Source of the DNA: Thioalkalivibrio sp. HK1
GTDB taxonomy: Bacteria; Pseudomonadota; Gammaproteobacteria; HK1
Length of the DNA: 47,727 nt
Direction of reading: 5' to 3'
Assembly (NCBI GenBank): GCA_000583135.1
Contig: JFBG01000020.1
Span: forward strand, 1 to 47,727
In this document: one piece after another, positions 9,032 through 17,382 of the stretch
How positions within the stretch are numbered: position 1 is the first letter of the stretch
Layout: each line of letters starts with the position of its first letter
Notes under the pieces: model-generated
Database searches by the model: none
Told to the model about the DNA's origin: nothing
The model's input: the letters and a program-made list of their open reading frames with translations, nothing else
Translations under genes and position numbers: made by a program

Positions 9032-10153
9032 ATGGGAGGTTTTTACCGCAAGGATCGAGCATCGAAGCCTTGCCTCGAAGAGGGGCGAGGCGCGATCTTC
9101 GCCGATCCGAATTCCGATAACGAGGATATCGGGCGGGGCGGTGCGGACAATCACGATCCCGGCGAGTACGAATCATCGGCCTCGTCGAGATCGGGTCCGT
9201 CGAGGATCGAGGCGGTGATCGCCGGATGCGGCGATCTGGGGACCGCGCTGGGGTTGATATTGGCGGCCCGAGGAGCCCAAGTCACCGGTATTCGGCGATC
9301 GACGATCTCTCTCCCGGCCCCCTTGCGCACCCTTTCTTTGGATCTCGCCGATCTCGATATGTCGAAGGGTCGGCAGGTGCCGTCGCTGATGACCGCCGAT
9401 ATCGTGGTTTATGCGGTCGCCGCCGGTCGCCGGGACGAGGATGCCTATCGAAGAGCCTATATCGAAGGGGTCGATGCGCTGTCGAGGGTGCTGGAGATGC
9501 GCGATACCCCCCCCAAGCGGTTTTTTTTCGTCTCCAGTACCTCGGTCTATGGTGAATGCGCCGGTCGTCCGGTGGATGAGGATACCCCGCCGCAGCCGCA
9601 GGGTTTCCCCGGGGAGTCGCTTTTGGCGGGGGAGCGGCGAGTGTTGGAGAGCCCGCTTCCGGCCACGGTCGTGCGCTTGGGGGGTATTTACGGCCCCGGT
9701 CGCACTTGGTTGATCGATCGCGTTCGACAAGGCGGGCGATGCCTTTTCGATCCGCCCAAGTTCACCAATCGCATCCACCGGGACGATGCGGCCCAGGCCA
9801 TCGCCCACCTTGCCGATCTTGCGCAGTCTCGGCCGATCGCCGACACCTATATCGCGGTGGATCACGAGCCGGCTGCCGAATGCGAGGTGATGGAATGGCT
9901 CGCAAAGCGGATCGGCGCTCCGCCGGTGGAGCGGGCTCGAGGATCGAAGTCCCTCGATTCGACGCCCGGGGCGGGCGGCGGGAAGCGATGTCGCAATGGG
10001 CGGCTTCTTTCCGAGGGCTATGTCTTTCGCTATCCGAGTTATCGGGAGGGTTATCGAGCCGTGCTCGAGGGAAAAGGAGTACGCTATCGCCCGGCGAAGG
10101 GCGGTCGAGGCGCGATCGTCGAGCCCGTGGAATCCGGCCCTTCATCCTCATGA
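9032..10153 (+). CDS. NAD(P)-dependent epimerase/dehydratase family protein, YeeZ-like
   Basis: This is an extended SDR protein similar to E. coli YeeZ. The dinucleotide-binding loop AGCGDLGTALGLILAARG begins at about residue 64. FFFVSSTSVYG (Ser and Tyr of the SDR core), VVRLGGIYGPGR and a NRIHRDD segment follow. The start is uncertain. The ATG at 9032 has a good GGAGG four bases upstream but adds about 60 non-conserved residues. The GTG at 9215 would start almost directly at the Rossmann strand and give about 312 residues, closer to the family. It ends 21 bases before pdxH and is likely co-transcribed with it. The function of YeeZ proteins is not established. Confidence 0.8.
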   Translation: MGGFYRKDRASKPCLEEGRGAIFADPNSDNEDIGRGGADNHDPGEYESSASSRSGPSRIEAVIAGCGDLGTALGLILAARGAQVTGIRRSTISLPAPLRTLSLDLADLDMSKGRQVPSLMTADIVVYAVAAGRRDEDAYRRAYIEGVDALSRVLEMRDTPPKRFFFVSSTSVYGECAGRPVDEDTPPQPQGFPGESLLAGERRVLESPLPATVVRLGGIYGPGRTWLIDRVRQGGRCLFDPPKFTNRIHRDDAAQAIAHLADLAQSRPIADTYIAVDHEPAAECEVMEWLAKRIGAPPVERARGSKSLDSTPGAGGGKRCRNGRLLSEGYVFRYPSYREGYRAVLEGKGVRYRPAKGGRGAIVEPVESGPSSS

Positions 10154-10174
10154 TCGAAGCGAGAGATCTTTTCA

Positions 10175-10771
10175 ATGACGCTTTTTCGCGACGCCCTCGA
10201 GCGTTTCGGGGATCGATACCGCCGGGCGGCCGACTGCTCTTTGAACGAGCCGAGTGCGATGACCCTTTCCACGGTCGATGCCGACGGATGTCCGTCGGCC
10301 AGGGTGGTGCTGCTCAAGGGTTTCGATGAAAGGGGGTTCGTCTTCTATACCAATACCTTGAGCCGCAAGGGACGGGCTTTATCCGCCGACCCCCGCGCGG
10401 CATTGTGTTTTTTCTGGGATCCCTTGATGGAGCAGGTGCGCATCGAGGGTACCGTCGATACCGTATCCGATGCGACCGCCGATGCTTATTGGCAAAGCCG
10501 ACACCCCGACAGTCGAATAGGCGCTTGGGCATCGAAGCAATCCGAGCCCTTGGAGAGCCGCCGAGCCTTGGAAGACAGGATCGAAGCCTTCGCCACCCGC
10601 TTCGAAGAGGAGGGAGATATCCCTCGTCCTGCGCATTGGTCGGGTTATCGCTTGCTCCCGGATCGCATCGAGTTTTGGCGATCGCTGCCGAATCGTTTGC
10701 ACGAGCGAGTCCTCTATCGAAGGGATGCGACCGCACCCGGCGGATGGAGCATGGGCTTGCTCAATCCGTAG
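10175..10771 (+). CDS. pdxH: Pyridoxamine/pyridoxine 5'-phosphate oxidase
   Basis: This FMN enzyme oxidises PNP and PMP to the cofactor pyridoxal 5'-phosphate. The 198-residue product matches PdxH across its length: NEPSAMTLSTVDADG, SARVVLLKGFDERGFVFYTN (FMN and substrate contacts), SRKGRALSADPRAALCFFW, QVRIEGTV, DSRIGAWASKQSE, IEFWRSLPNRLHER and a short C-terminal strand. The start ATG 10175 gives a compact N-terminus. The ribosome site is weak. It follows the YeeZ-like gene and is convergent with the LON-domain gene. Confidence 0.95.
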   Translation: MTLFRDALERFGDRYRRAADCSLNEPSAMTLSTVDADGCPSARVVLLKGFDERGFVFYTNTLSRKGRALSADPRAALCFFWDPLMEQVRIEGTVDTVSDATADAYWQSRHPDSRIGAWASKQSEPLESRRALEDRIEAFATRFEEEGDIPRPAHWSGYRLLPDRIEFWRSLPNRLHERVLYRRDATAPGGWSMGLLNP

Positions 10772-10930
10772 ATGTGGTCGATCGGATCCGGTCGCTCGGA
10801 TTCGCTCGGCCAGTCGAGGGGCGATATCGAGTCTTGGATGCGTTATCCAAGGGATGGATCGAATGGGGATCCAAAGAGGATCGAGAGCCTTTTTTTCCGA
10901 TGATCGCCTTCGATCTTCTCGATGCACCGG

Positions 10931-11704
10931 TCAATGCACCGGTCCGACGGGTCGGCCGCCCTCCAAGAGCATTTCGATGATCCGCCGGATTTCGTTCAAA
11001 CGCTTCAAGGGATCCTCGATTTCGAGAAAATGCTGTTTCCGGACCAAGGGAATCGGCAGCAGCTCGCTCATCCGATAGCCGAGCCAACTGGCATCGTCGA
11101 AGCGAGGTGCCGTCGAATGCCCCGAAGGATGCAGATGGGTGTGGATATGGCGCAGTAGATCGGCCATGGGACGATATTCATCGGGGACGATGCAAGCGGG
11201 CTCCTCGGGCAGCATCCGGGCCGAGATCGCCACCCGAAGATCATCCGCTCGGATCGTGAAATCGCCGATGCGCACTCTTCGGCCGCCCAAGGCGGTGATG
11301 CCGAGCAGCCCGTCTTCGAGCTGTCCCCAATCGACGATGCGGGCGAGGGTGCCGATGCGATGGGTGATCGACCGGCCCGTCTTTTCCTCCCCGTCATCGA
11401 TTCCAAGGCGATTGCCTTTATCTCCATCGCTCTCGTCGATCGCCTCGCCCTCGCTCCGGTCAATCGCTTCGTTTGTGCGAGTCAAGGCGACGATGAAGGG
11501 GGCGTCTTTTTGCAAGCGCTCGCCGACCATATTCACATAGCGAGGCTCGAATATCCTAAGAGGCAAAGAACCCTCGGGATAGAGCACGGTATCGAGCGCG
11601 AAGATCGGCACTTCATCCAACACTCGATTCCGATCCGATGCTTGCGAGTCGATCGAGGGCGAATCGCTCGAGGATGCGCCGAGGGTTTTCAATGTCCCGG
11701 GCAT
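10931..11704 (-). CDS. LON peptidase substrate-binding domain protein (no protease domain)
   Basis: This 257-residue protein consists of a LON N-terminal substrate-binding domain (PF02190 type) from about residue 33: VPIFALDTVLYPEGSLPLRIFEPRYVNMV, then an acidic linker, and later SITHRIGTLARIVDW and a helical C-terminus. It lacks an AAA module and a Ser-Lys protease domain. Such stand-alone domains are widespread in Proteobacteria and their role is unproven. An unusual feature is the Asp/Glu/Ser-rich stretch around residues 75-100, which interrupts the domain. It lies 77 bases downstream of mpl on the same strand. Confidence 0.85.
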   Translation of the reverse strand: MPGTLKTLGASSSDSPSIDSQASDRNRVLDEVPIFALDTVLYPEGSLPLRIFEPRYVNMVGERLQKDAPFIVALTRTNEAIDRSEGEAIDESDGDKGNRLGIDDGEEKTGRSITHRIGTLARIVDWGQLEDGLLGITALGGRRVRIGDFTIRADDLRVAISARMLPEEPACIVPDEYRPMADLLRHIHTHLHPSGHSTAPRFDDASWLGYRMSELLPIPLVRKQHFLEIEDPLKRLNEIRRIIEMLLEGGRPVGPVH

Positions 11705-11781
11705 GGTTTTCTCCCTTGTGCGGGATCGGCTTGGCGATCGCGTCGGTCAATGAGGCCATCGTCTTCGATCTCGGTTTGGCA

Positions 11782-13254
11782 TCATGAACGGCTTTGCAAA
11801 CGAGCGACGAGGCGCTCTTGAATGCCGGCGAATCCGGCATTGCTCATGACGAGAATCGCATCCCCTTGACGGGCGGCGGCGCCGCATTCGTCGACGATGG
11901 TCTTTATATCATCGCATATCCGAAAGTCGTTTCGCGATCGCTCGGCCAAGTTCGAGAGTCGGCTCATTTCATCGGGGGACGAGGATCTCGTCGGTGCGAG
12001 GATGCGCACCATATCCGCTCGTGCCAAGCAAATCGGGAGTCGATCATCGTGCGCTCCCGCCCGCATGCTGTTGGATGCGAGCTCGAGCACCGCGATCACC
12101 TTTGAAAATCCCATCGATCGAAGGGTGCGGATCGAGGCTTCGATCGCCGTCGGGTGGTGGGCGAAGTCATCGAAGAGGGCAACGCCCTCGATCGTCGCCC
12201 GATGCTCCAAGCGTCTTTTCACCCCCGGGAATCCGGCGATGGCGCGGGCCGCGGATTCGGCATCGATGCCGACGTGACTTGCGGCTGCGATGGCCGCAAC
12301 GGCGTTGGAGATATTGTGCTCCCCGCGCAGATCCCATGCGATTTCGGCGATTGGGCGACCTCGCCTTCGCAGCTCGAAACGGCGACCGTCGAGGGTCATC
12401 GACCGTGCGCTCCATTCGACCCTTTGCCCTTGCGGATCCCTCGCCTTGCATCCCTCATCGTGTATGCCGAATCGTTCCACGCTCGTCCAGCATCCCATCT
12501 TCAGCACCTCGTCGAGGGCGGCGTCCTCGGCCTTGGCGATGATTTTGCCGGGCAAGGGCGCTTCATCGCTTGCTTGGCTCGTCGGCATGGCCCCTTCGCC
12601 TTGCGGGCCGGGCACGATGCGTATCAGGTGATGGAATTGACGCTTGATCGCCGCCAAGTCATCGAAGATATCGGCATGGTCGAACTCGAGATTGTTCAAT
12701 ACGAGGGTGCGGGGGCGGTAGTGGATGAATTTGGAACGTTTGTCGAAAAAGGCGGTGTCGTATTCATCGGCCTCGATAACGAAAACTCGATGCGGACCCC
12801 CGCTTCCCAATCGGGCGCCGGCCTTGGATCGGGCCGGGAGGCCCCCGATCAAAAAACCCGGATCGAGCCCCGCTCGGCCTAGGATATGGGCGATCATCGC
12901 GCTGGTGGTGGTTTTGCCGTGGGTTCCGGCGACCGCGATGACATGGCGCCCCGGCAATACCCGATCGTGTAGCCATGCGGGGCCGGAGGTATGCCGAAGA
13001 TCCCGCTCCAAGATGGCTTCGACGCAAGGATTGCCGCGCCCCAGAGCATTGCCGACGATCACCAGATCCGGAGCGGGACGGAGCTGGGCCGGATCGTAGC
13101 CATCGATGGGTACGATGCCCTCAGCGTCGAGCAAATCGCTCATCGGAGGGTAGATATTGCGGTCGGCGCCGCTGACTCGATGCCCCATCTCCTTGGCCAG
13201 CAGCGCCAGCCCGGCCATGAAGGTGCCGCAGATGCCCAGGAAATGAATATGCAT
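11782..13254 (-). CDS. mpl: UDP-N-acetylmuramate:L-alanyl-gamma-D-glutamyl-meso-diaminopimelate ligase
   Basis: Mpl is the murein-recycling ligase that attaches recovered tripeptide to UDP-MurNAc, bypassing MurC, MurD and MurE. The 490-residue protein begins MHIHFLGICGTFMAGLALLAKEMGH, diagnostic of Mpl rather than MurC. The ATP loop GTHGKTT is at 110-116. VIEADEYDTAFFDKRSKF, LNNLEFDHADIFDD and FDDFAHHPTAI follow, all typical. It sits third in the minus-strand run after the radical SAM gene and hslR. The window also carries murA, murE and murF for de novo synthesis, so both routes exist here. Confidence 0.95.
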   Translation of the reverse strand: MHIHFLGICGTFMAGLALLAKEMGHRVSGADRNIYPPMSDLLDAEGIVPIDGYDPAQLRPAPDLVIVGNALGRGNPCVEAILERDLRHTSGPAWLHDRVLPGRHVIAVAGTHGKTTTSAMIAHILGRAGLDPGFLIGGLPARSKAGARLGSGGPHRVFVIEADEYDTAFFDKRSKFIHYRPRTLVLNNLEFDHADIFDDLAAIKRQFHHLIRIVPGPQGEGAMPTSQASDEAPLPGKIIAKAEDAALDEVLKMGCWTSVERFGIHDEGCKARDPQGQRVEWSARSMTLDGRRFELRRRGRPIAEIAWDLRGEHNISNAVAAIAAASHVGIDAESAARAIAGFPGVKRRLEHRATIEGVALFDDFAHHPTAIEASIRTLRSMGFSKVIAVLELASNSMRAGAHDDRLPICLARADMVRILAPTRSSSPDEMSRLSNLAERSRNDFRICDDIKTIVDECGAAARQGDAILVMSNAGFAGIQERLVARLQSRS

Positions 13255-13314
13255 GAGGCAAAGTGGATCTGTGAGCGCTCGACGATTCGGCCCGATGATT
13301 CGGCTCGGCGATCC

Positions 13315-13890
13315 CTATTCCTCGAAGCCATCTTCCGCCGGCGGCGAGCGATCCGGCGGGGCTTGGGATAGCGGCGGCTCGATCCCCGAGGGCATCGCGG
13401 CGGGCCCGTCGTCGAGTCCTCCTCGGCTCCGATAGGCGCGCCCTTCGCGGCGATCGCGTCGGAAATGACGATCGTTTCGCTTGGCGCGCCGGGCCGCGGC
13501 CCGCTCGCGCCTTGCATCCTCGCTCGTTCGCCGCTCGATACTGTCTTGGGTCTCTTGATATAGCCGCTGGGCCAAAGGGGCGGATCGGCGTCGTTCGTAT
13601 AATCCGATGACCACGATCTCCCACTCCTGCATCCCGCGCCGCACCCTCACCGATTCCCCGCGTCGCAGCTTCCGCGAGGGCTTGATACGCTGATCCGATA
13701 TGCGCACATGCCCGCCGGAAATGGCTTGCGTCGCCGCCGAGCGGGTCTTGAAAAAGCGTGCGGCCCAGAGCCATTTATCGATCCGCAACGCATCGAGGGA
13801 GGCATCGTCCGCGGGCTCGTCGCGATCGCCTTTTTCGATTCGATCCGGGTTCGGCTCGGGTGCGCGTCGGTGCACCGCCAAGCGAGTCAT
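13315..13890 (-). CDS. hslR: RNA-binding S4 domain protein, heat shock protein 15 family
   Basis: Hsp15 binds free 50S subunits carrying stalled nascent chains and helps recycle them. The S4 domain is clear: LRIDKWLWAARFFKTRSAA (about 35-53), GGHVRISDQRIKPSRKLRRGE and VRVRRGMQEWEIVVIGL. The start ATG at 13890 overlaps the stop of the radical SAM gene as ATGA, indicating coupling; longer upstream frames are just the other frame of that gene. At 191 residues it is longer than E. coli HslR (133). The extra length is an acidic N-terminal leader and an Arg/Pro-rich tail of about 60 residues that may be disordered and RNA-contacting. Confidence 0.9.
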   Translation of the reverse strand: MTRLAVHRRAPEPNPDRIEKGDRDEPADDASLDALRIDKWLWAARFFKTRSAATQAISGGHVRISDQRIKPSRKLRRGESVRVRRGMQEWEIVVIGLYERRRSAPLAQRLYQETQDSIERRTSEDARRERAAARRAKRNDRHFRRDRREGRAYRSRGGLDDGPAAMPSGIEPPLSQAPPDRSPPAEDGFEE

Positions 13891-15284
13891 GTCGGCCCCC
13901 GAAGAGAGGCGAGCTGGCGTACGGTCGGCTCGGCGCAGCAGTACCAAGGCTCGGAATGGGCGGGGATGGGAGATCCGATATCCGAGGGCAAGATCGGCGG
14001 ATCCTCTCCCATGGCCTCGGCGGTGGCGCCAAGGATGCGTTCGAAGGTGGTGCGGCGGGGCTCGTCTCGATCGGCGGCGTCCTGGGCGATGGCCTCCACC
14101 CTTTTTTGCAGGGCATCGACGGCCGGATTTCGATGCTGCCAAGGATGGCCGAGGAGTCTTTCGTCGAAATCCCCGACGATATCTTCGAAACCCTCGATTT
14201 CGAATAGGAGCGATCCGCCGGGAACCAATAGCCGGATCGCCAGCTGCACCGCAGGCACGCTTTCGACCAAGCGCAGATCGATCAGCCGTTGCAGCAGCTG
14301 CATATACCCCGCAAGGCTCGTCCATGGCGTGAAGGGGACGAAGGTCGGGGAAAGAGCGATGCCCGCCTTTCGCACCAGTTCGACCGCCTGCTCGAAGTCG
14401 CTTGCCCGATGCCCCTTGGCGAGCCGCTCGAGGATCGCATCGTCGATCGATTCGACCGCGGATATAAGGAAGAGGCAGCCGGTATCGGCGAGTGTCGGCA
14501 GGATCTCCCGGTGGCGGACGATGTGTTCGATCTTGATCGTCGCATCGTAGGTGATCGAGGGAAAGCGCCGATTCAAGGCCTCGACGATGCGCAGGGCATG
14601 GGTCGGGCCGTTGAGGAAATCGGGGTCTCCGAAGGAGATATGTTCGGCCCCGGCCTGCACTTGATCGGCGATATCGTCGATGACGATATCCACGGGGACG
14701 ATCCGGAAACGTCCCCGATAGACGGGGGTCACCGGGCAATGGCGACAAAGATGCTTGCATCCGCGCGAGCCCTCGGCGAAACCGAGGGTGCGCGAGTGGC
14801 CGTCGGGCATATTCAAAGCCGCATAGCGATCGAGGGCGGGCAGGGAAGCGCGCAAGGGAGGGCGAAAATCGATGCGAGCGGTATCGCCGACGATCCCGAG
14901 ATCGGGGTCGGTGGATCCTTTTCGTATGCGTTCGGCAAGGGCGAGCAGGTGCGGCTCGTACTCCCCGCCGATGATCGTGCCCACCCCGAGGGCTTGCAAG
15001 CGACGAGCGTTGGCCGGAGCGTAGAGGCCATAGGCGCAAAGGACGGCATCCGGAGCGCCCTTTCGAATATCGGCGAGCAGTTCGAAGGCCATCGAAGTGG
15101 CGGTATGCATCGGCAGGTGAAGGGCGATCATCGATGCATCGGCAAGCCCTCGGGCGGGCAGCGGATCGACCGCCAAGTCGATGGTTCGAGTATCGAATCC
15201 GGCATCGTCGAGCCATCTTGCAGGCTCGGCCAAGCCGAAGGGCTGGCGCCCGAGTTCGTAGAAATTGATCAAAACGACGCGCAT
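13887..15284 (-). CDS. B12-binding-type radical SAM protein with CCAEP tail
   Basis: This 465-residue radical SAM enzyme has a cobalamin-binding-like N-terminal Rossmann region (MRVVLINFYELGRQPFGLAEPA through about 130) and a CxxxCxxC cluster motif in GCKHLCRHCP (Cys176, Cys180, Cys183). It ends with a WYCCAEPT motif (Cys449-Cys450-Ala-Glu-Pro), which I recognise as the CUAEP/CCAEP-tail radical SAM family, whose other members carry selenocysteine at the second position. Both Cys codons here are TGC, so this is the non-selenium form. The reaction is unknown. It heads the minus-strand run and its stop overlaps the hslR start. Calling the N-terminal domain B12-binding is inference from the fold pattern. 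Confidence 0.85.
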   Translation of the reverse strand: MRVVLINFYELGRQPFGLAEPARWLDDAGFDTRTIDLAVDPLPARGLADASMIALHLPMHTATSMAFELLADIRKGAPDAVLCAYGLYAPANARRLQALGVGTIIGGEYEPHLLALAERIRKGSTDPDLGIVGDTARIDFRPPLRASLPALDRYAALNMPDGHSRTLGFAEGSRGCKHLCRHCPVTPVYRGRFRIVPVDIVIDDIADQVQAGAEHISFGDPDFLNGPTHALRIVEALNRRFPSITYDATIKIEHIVRHREILPTLADTGCLFLISAVESIDDAILERLAKGHRASDFEQAVELVRKAGIALSPTFVPFTPWTSLAGYMQLLQRLIDLRLVESVPAVQLAIRLLVPGGSLLFEIEGFEDIVGDFDERLLGHPWQHRNPAVDALQKRVEAIAQDAADRDEPRRTTFERILGATAEAMGEDPPILPSDIGSPIPAHSEPWYCCAEPTVRQLASLRGPT

Positions 15285-15332
15285 CGTCCGATCGCCCGAG
15301 AAAGGCCTTGGCGGCGGGATCCGGCGGTGATT

Positions 15333-15408
15333 TGGCGCTCCCTAGGGGAATCGAACCCCTGTCCCCACCGTGAGAGGGTGGTATCCTGAACCGCTAGACG
15401 AAGGGAGC
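15333..15408 (-). tRNA. tRNA-Glu (anticodon CTC)
   Basis: Read on the minus strand, the acceptor stem GCTCCCT pairs with AGGGAGC. The discriminator is G and CCA is encoded. The anticodon stem CCACC/GGTGG encloses loop CTCTCAC, giving anticodon CTC. The T arm is ACAGGGGTTCGATTCCCCT. All arms pair well over 76 bases. A CTC isoacceptor supplements the usual TTC species and fits heavy GAG use. Confidence 0.95.
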
Positions 15409-15727
15409 GTTTTCGAAAATATCGCTTGCGGCGAGTGCGACAAGGCGGATAAGAAGAAACGATCATTCGAAAGGAGGCGATGATCGGCGAGCATCCCTTC
15501 GAATCCGAAGAAAAAGAACGATGCACCGAAATCCCTGGTTGGTAGAGTATCATATCCAAAATCGACAATCCTCGAAGTTGCGCTCGATCAAGGTTCCAAG
15601 CGGATTTTTTACCGTCCAATCTCGGTCGAGACTCGAAAAAAGCCGACGATCGGCAAAGGGCTATCAAGCCAAGGGACGGGGATTTTATCGCCCGATCCCA
15701 CCGCATCGTCCAATATCGTTTTTCAAA
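15409..15727. other. Divergent spacer upstream of tRNA-Glu and pcnB
   Basis: About 319 bp separate the tRNA-Glu gene from the preferred pcnB start. Apart from the tRNA promoter at 15416-15443 I see nothing coding. The pcnB frame stays open back to an ATG at 15521, but that stretch looks non-conserved. Confidence 0.5.
15416..15443 (-). promoter_or_regulatory. Putative sigma-70 promoter for tRNA-Glu
   Basis: On the minus strand TTGTCG (15443-15438) is followed after 16 bases by TATTTT (15421-15416), which ends eight bases before the tRNA 5' end. The placement fits a promoter initiating at or just ahead of the tRNA. The match is moderate. Confidence 0.42.
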
Positions 15728-17155
15728 GTGCTTTTTCAAGGATTATTTTCGGGGCCGATTCGGGCCCCTTCCATCGGAGATGAAAGAATCTCGAAACCCG
15801 ATATCGTCCCCTTGGCGGAGCATGGCATCCGCGAAGGGGATATAAGCCAAGCCTCTTCGGACGTCCTGCGCACTTTGATCGATGCCGGCCACGAGTCCTA
15901 TCTCGTCGGTGGCAGCGTGCGTGATTTGCTGTTGGGGGTCAAGCCCAAAGACTTCGATGTCGCCACCGATGCCACGCCGGAGTCGGTGCGCGCGCTCTTT
16001 CGTCGCTGCCATCTCATCGGTCGTCGCTTTCGTTTGGCCCATGTCCGCATGGGGCGCGAGGTGGTGGAAGTCGCCACCTTCCGCGCCAATCCCGATGCCG
16101 ACGATGGTAGCGTCGGTGATGACGATCCCCGCTATCGTCGCGTCGATGGCCGCATCGTTCGCGATAATGTCTACGGCAGCCTCGAAGAGGATGCTTGGCG
16201 GCGGGATTTCACCGTCAACTGCCTTTATTACGACCCCCGCGATCGGAGCATCGTCGATTTCACGGGGGGGTATGAGGATCTTCGAGAGGGTCGGCTGCGG
16301 CTGATCGGCGATCCCGTCGATCGTTATCGCGAAGATCCGGTGCGAATGCTAAGAGCGGCGCGTTTTGCGGGCAAGCTCGGATTCGAGATCGAAGCCGATA
16401 CCGGCAGGGCCATCGGCGAAATGGTGGGCTTGCTCGAAGATATCCCCGAGGCTCGTCTTTATGAGGAGACGGTCAAATTCCTGATGAGCGGCTCGGCGGT
16501 GGCGATTCACGATCGGCTGCGGCATCACGGGCTCTTGCGCTTTCTTTTCCCCGAGCATGCCTTGCATATCGAGAAAAACCCCGATGGTCCGGCGGATCGC
16601 TTGGTACGCAGGGCCCTTGCCAACACCGACGAACGCTTGCGCGAGGGCAAGCCCGCCACGCCGGCATTTCTCTTCGCCGCCTTGTTGTGGGAGCAGGTAC
16701 GCTCGGGTAGCCAAGCCCGCTTGGCCCGAGGGATGTCCCCCGTTCCCGCCTGCGAAGCCGCCGGGGCCGAGGTCATCGCCCGCCAAAGCATCTCCATCCC
16801 CAAGCGCATATCCTCGATGATGAACGAGATTTGGGGGATGCAAGCGAGGCTGGCCCATCGTCGGGGGCGTTCGGTGCGTAAACTGACCATCCATCCGCGT
16901 TTCAGGGCCGCTTGCGATTTTCTCTTTTTGCGTCATGAAGCGGGAGAGAGCGATCTTGGCGATCTCGTGCAGCGATGGTTTCGTCATTATCAGTCGAGCG
17001 AAGGGCAATCCGGCGAAGGCGCCGTCAAAGCGCAAGGGGATGTCGAAGGAAGGGAGCGCACCCCGGCGGCGGCCCGCAAACGCCGCCCGAGGCGGGGGCG
17101 GCGCTATTCTCGCCTCGGGCGAGGCGATTCATCGGCCGAGCCCCTCGCCCTTTGA
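15728..17155 (+). CDS. pcnB: Poly(A) polymerase I
   Basis: PcnB adds 3' poly(A) tails that promote RNA decay. Class II nucleotidyltransferase motifs are clear: LVGGSVRDLLLG (about 59-70) and KPKDFDVATDATPE with the catalytic DFD at about 75-77. RRFRLAHVRMGREVVEVATFR, RRDFTVNCLYYDP and the RNA-binding neck YREDPVRMLRAARFAGKLGF follow. The Arg/Lys-rich tail (KRRPRRGRRYSRLG) is typical of PcnB rather than CCA-adding enzyme. The start is uncertain: the GTG at 15728 gives an N-terminus like that of E. coli (about 24 residues before DIVPLAEHGI), while an ATG at 15521 would add 69 unconserved residues. folK follows, as in many gammaproteobacteria. Confidence 0.9.
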   Translation: MLFQGLFSGPIRAPSIGDERISKPDIVPLAEHGIREGDISQASSDVLRTLIDAGHESYLVGGSVRDLLLGVKPKDFDVATDATPESVRALFRRCHLIGRRFRLAHVRMGREVVEVATFRANPDADDGSVGDDDPRYRRVDGRIVRDNVYGSLEEDAWRRDFTVNCLYYDPRDRSIVDFTGGYEDLREGRLRLIGDPVDRYREDPVRMLRAARFAGKLGFEIEADTGRAIGEMVGLLEDIPEARLYEETVKFLMSGSAVAIHDRLRHHGLLRFLFPEHALHIEKNPDGPADRLVRRALANTDERLREGKPATPAFLFAALLWEQVRSGSQARLARGMSPVPACEAAGAEVIARQSISIPKRISSMMNEIWGMQARLAHRRGRSVRKLTIHPRFRAACDFLFLRHEAGESDLGDLVQRWFRHYQSSEGQSGEGAVKAQGDVEGRERTPAAARKRRPRRGRRYSRLGRGDSSAEPLAL

Positions 17156-17382
17156 TCCTATCGGGAGGGCGCAAGGGCGGGATCGAAAAGGATGGGATCC
17201 ATCGACGAGATCGAAAAAGGGGGTCGGTGGATGGCATCGACGAGCGCCTGCTTTGCCTGTGATATGCCCTGCGCCCTTATTACCCGACCGCCCCGACGAG
17301 GATATAAGGGGATAAAGAGGCGAGAGGCTCTTATCGTCTTGTCGTCGCTCTTCGATCATTGCCCCCGAGGTCATCGCTGACC

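Noticed and set aside
13935..13940. Selenocysteine in the CUAEP position of the radical SAM protein
   Set aside because: Both codons are TGC, not TGA, so the tail is CCAEP.
13891..15216. Long minus-strand open frame upstream of hslR overlapping the radical SAM gene
   Set aside because: It is the alternative frame of the radical SAM coding sequence, Arg/Pro-rich and without any family pattern. hslR proper starts at 13890.
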